A DNA stretch of 64,000 nt from NCBI RefSeq assembly GCF_020782875.1, contig NZ_JAJGBN010000007.1:124001-188000 (forward strand). The letters run 5' to 3'. The position numbers were made by a program, and so were the translations under genes. This document shows positions 61,735 through 64,000 of this stretch, piece by piece. Source of the DNA: Allomuricauda sp. M10 (GTDB taxonomy: Bacteria > Bacteroidota > Bacteroidia > Flavobacteriales > Flavobacteriaceae). The notes under the pieces were generated by a model that saw nothing but the letters and a program-made list of their open reading frames with translations, was not told the DNA's origin and ran no database searches. The number at the start of each line of letters is the position of its first letter. Within the stretch, counting starts at the first letter, position 1.

Positions 61735-63947
61735 TGGGGGATAAGCGATTGAACGACTTTAAAAGGCGATGGCAACTGGTGCAGTACACGGAATGTGTAT
61801 TGTATGCGGTTGGCGTTGCCGGTCTTGCTTATCTGGCAAGCCAAAATTTCTTCTTGGGGATTTTAGGTTTTGCTTTGGGCATGGCTGTAGCTGTTTTAAT
61901 ATTCAAGCCTTGGAAATTGTCTTCGGAGCAAACAGTCGCTTATGTGGATGCCCATGTACCGGAAGCTGGTTATAGCAGTGCTCTGTTGCTGATGCCACCA
62001 TCCGAACTATCTAATTTGTCCAAATTACAACGCTATCGAGTGTCAACACAATTGGATGCCGTCATTGCCAAATTGAAGCCTCCTCATCAGTTACCCATGG
62101 CGGCCATGGTGATGTTCGGGTTGATTATGATAGGGATGGCCGTTCAATTTATGTTGAAAGATTTTCAACCAAAAGATCTAACACCTTCAACCCCACAAAG
62201 CATTCAATTTACCCCGTTGGATTCCGTGGAAACCAACGCAGAGATTCCAAAACTGAGTTCGACCAAGATTACCATCGATCAACCTGATTATACTGGTATA
62301 CCCAATATCAGCACAGAAAACCCCAACATTAGAGCCGTAACAGGTTCTGCGATAACCTGGCGATTGGAATTTGATGGGGAAGTTGCCAACGTTCGGATGG
62401 ACAGGATGGGAGAAATATTTACCCTAGGTCAAAAGAATGGAGGTTTTATCCTCTCCCAAACATTGGAAGCTTCCGGGTTTTATAGTTTTTCCTTTGAGGA
62501 TAAAAACGGAAACAAATTTGTGACCGACCTGTATTCCATGGAAGCGATCATAGATGAAGCTCCCTTGGTTGAAATCGATGGACTGGACCAATACAGTTAT
62601 TTTGAATTTGACGAGGTCAAGCAATTGCCTGTGAATACTAAAGTTTCCGACGATTTTGGAATCAACGATGCCTATATTGTGGCTACCGTGAGCAAAGGTT
62701 CCGGGGAATCGGTAAAATTTAGGGAGGAAACGGTAAGGTTTGATGGGACACTTTCCAAAGGAAAAAAACAGCTTCAACTAAAAAGACTTTTGGATCTGGA
62801 TAAATTGAAAATGGATCCAGGCGATGAGCTTTATTTTTATGTGGAGGCCAAGGACAACAAAATTCCAACTCCCAACATTTCGCGAAGCGAGACCTATTTT
62901 GCAGTCATTCGCGATACCGTTACCGATGATTTTGCCGTGGAAAGTACTTTGGGTGTGGATCAAATGCCGGATTATTTTAGAAGCCAGCGACAGTTGATTA
63001 TCGATACCGAAAAATTGATCAAGGACCAACCCAACCTTTCTGAAAAGGATTTCAAGTTTAAGAGTAACGAACTGGGTTTTGACCAAAAATCCCTTCGGTT
63101 AAAGTACGGACAGTTTATGGGCGACGAAACGGAATTACAGGCTGCCCCTGGACAAGTAAGTTCCGTTGAAAACGAACCAGAAGGTGAGGAGGGAGAGGAA
63201 AAAGATGTATTGGATGGTTACAGCCACAAACATGATAGCGATAACGAGCACAATTTGGTCGAAGAACATGAGGAACATGGTGAAGAAGATGAGGAGGAAG
63301 ACCCTTTGCACGATTACTTGCATAATCATGAAGATCCAGAGGAATCCACCCTGTTCGAAAAATCACTGAAAGCCAAACTTCGGGATGCCTTGAGCATTAT
63401 GTGGGACGCGGAACTCTACCTCCGGTTGTATCAACCTGAAAAATCGTTACCGTATCAGTATCAGGCTTTAAAAATTATACAGGAAATCAAGAACAGCGCC
63501 CGAATTTATGTGCATCGTATAGGGTTCGACCCACCGCCCATCAAAGAGGAAAAACGGCTGACAGGGAATATTGAGCCCATCACCAATTTTGATAAAAAGC
63601 AAGAGTTTGAGTATCAGATGTCCTTTGCTTCTTCCCGTAAAACGGTATCAAGATTGGAACAACTGATTCAGGGATTCAACTTTACCGAAATGGATCGGGT
63701 ACTTTTTCAGGATGCAGGCAACGAATTGGCCAAAAAAGCGGTGGTTGAACCCCTTAAATATTTAAAGGTGTTGCAAGGGCTGAGGGATTTGGACAAGTCT
63801 GTCAACCGAACAAAGGAACATTATGCTACCGTTCAAAAAAACTTGCTTTTGGTGTTGCCCCAGGTTGAAAATAATCCAGGAAAAGTGGAAGCATATGAAG
63901 ATGAGATCAACAGGTTGTTCATAAATGAATTGGGTAAGAATGATTGA
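61731..63947 (+). CDS. Large membrane protein of the Bat operon with acidic/His tract
   Basis: 738 residues from the ATG at 61731 (an alternative ATG follows at once). Two N-terminal helices form a hairpin (about 20-60) and a third lies near 125-145, followed by an extended soluble region with beta domains (about 170-400) and helices. Comparable to the DUF4175-like proteins that accompany MoxR/DUF58 operons. Between about bases 63180 and 63350 there is a low-complexity stretch of Glu, Asp and His (for example NEHNLVEEHEEHGEEDEEED), which could bind divalent metal. Function unknown. Confidence 0.75.
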   Translation: MMGDKRLNDFKRRWQLVQYTECVLYAVGVAGLAYLASQNFFLGILGFALGMAVAVLIFKPWKLSSEQTVAYVDAHVPEAGYSSALLLMPPSELSNLSKLQRYRVSTQLDAVIAKLKPPHQLPMAAMVMFGLIMIGMAVQFMLKDFQPKDLTPSTPQSIQFTPLDSVETNAEIPKLSSTKITIDQPDYTGIPNISTENPNIRAVTGSAITWRLEFDGEVANVRMDRMGEIFTLGQKNGGFILSQTLEASGFYSFSFEDKNGNKFVTDLYSMEAIIDEAPLVEIDGLDQYSYFEFDEVKQLPVNTKVSDDFGINDAYIVATVSKGSGESVKFREETVRFDGTLSKGKKQLQLKRLLDLDKLKMDPGDELYFYVEAKDNKIPTPNISRSETYFAVIRDTVTDDFAVESTLGVDQMPDYFRSQRQLIIDTEKLIKDQPNLSEKDFKFKSNELGFDQKSLRLKYGQFMGDETELQAAPGQVSSVENEPEGEEGEEKDVLDGYSHKHDSDNEHNLVEEHEEHGEEDEEEDPLHDYLHNHEDPEESTLFEKSLKAKLRDALSIMWDAELYLRLYQPEKSLPYQYQALKIIQEIKNSARIYVHRIGFDPPPIKEEKRLTGNIEPITNFDKKQEFEYQMSFASSRKTVSRLEQLIQGFNFTEMDRVLFQDAGNELAKKAVVEPLKYLKVLQGLRDLDKSVNRTKEHYATVQKNLLLVLPQVENNPGKVEAYEDEINRLFINELGKND

Positions 63948-64000
63948 TGGACTCTCCTTTTTTAACTCAAAATTCTTGTGGCCCGTGGTATTGGGCTTGG
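63940..64000 (+). CDS. Next gene of the Bat operon (3' partial)
   Basis: The frame opens with ATG at 63940, overlapping the previous gene by 8 bases, and reads MIDGLSFFNSKFLWPVVLGL to the window end. The hydrophobic start resembles a membrane helix, as in BatA-type proteins. Too short to identify. Confidence 0.55.
   Translation, partial: MIDGLSFFNSKFLWPVVLGL

Noticed and set aside
1..64000. Search for CRISPR arrays, tRNA or rRNA genes, insertion sequences, integrases and phage genes
   Set aside because: None recognised: no regularly spaced repeats, no transposase or integrase motifs, and no stable-RNA signatures were seen by eye. A covariance-model search would be the decisive test for small RNAs.

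Overview
The window comes from a Bacteroidota genome, most likely a marine Flavobacteriaceae (Muricauda/Allomuricauda-like; the genus is a guess). The evidence is the gene content (GH29/GH43 enzymes, secreted Gfo/Idh oxidoreductases with 3-keto-disaccharide hydrolases, a fused MoaC-MogA, the MoxR/DUF58 'Bat' operon), promoters of the Bacteroidota TAnnTTTG type, few Shine-Dalgarno sites and tightly overlapping genes. No tRNA, rRNA, CRISPR array, insertion sequence or phage gene was seen.

Layout. 1-2.4 kb: two convergent GH29 fucosidases, the first cut by the window edge. 2.5-13.5 kb: a glucuronate/glucuronoside operon (SDR mannonate oxidoreductase, uxuA, TRAP transporter, 3-keto-disaccharide hydrolase, two Tat-exported oxidoreductases, uxaC) divergent from a Nudix-derived regulator. 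13.7-22.6 kb: two operons with the same operator-promoter, one encoding an exported MORN-type protein, an exported TPR-CHAT protease and two membrane proteins, the other a secreted protein, a TPR histidine kinase and a NarL-type regulator. 22.7-25.2 kb: TrkH/TrkA potassium uptake. 25.2-26.7 kb: GH43 and DUF3052. 26.9-35.6 kb: a compact molybdenum-cofactor operon with Moco-sulfuration genes (NifS-like, XdhC, MocA-like), closed by a convergent ModE-like regulator. 35.8-52.3 kb: a large stress locus (ATP-cone nuclease, beta-CASP nuclease, CbpA/CbpM, five Usp proteins, PAS histidine kinase, receiver-CRP regulator, Hsp20, D-lactate dehydrogenase, cardiolipin synthase, alcohol dehydrogenase). 53.3-57.4 kb: racemase, TldD and PmbA. 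57.4-64 kb: DUF4159-MoxR-DUF58-BatA-type operon, running off the end.

The two strongest signals are regulatory. First, eight TGA(T/C)-N4-(A/G)TCA palindromes lie before genes of the stress locus. Five of them sit exactly 22 bases before a -7-like element, as expected for sites of the receiver-CRP protein encoded in the middle of the locus. Together with a FixL-like PAS kinase this looks like a FixL-FixJ-FixK circuit compressed into two proteins that control a dormancy-type set of genes. Second, TCAAT-N6-ATTGA occurs 19 bases before a TAnnTTTG element in front of both the CHAT operon and the kinase/regulator operon. This ties an exported CHAT protease to its own two-component system, and it is the best candidate here for an undescribed system.
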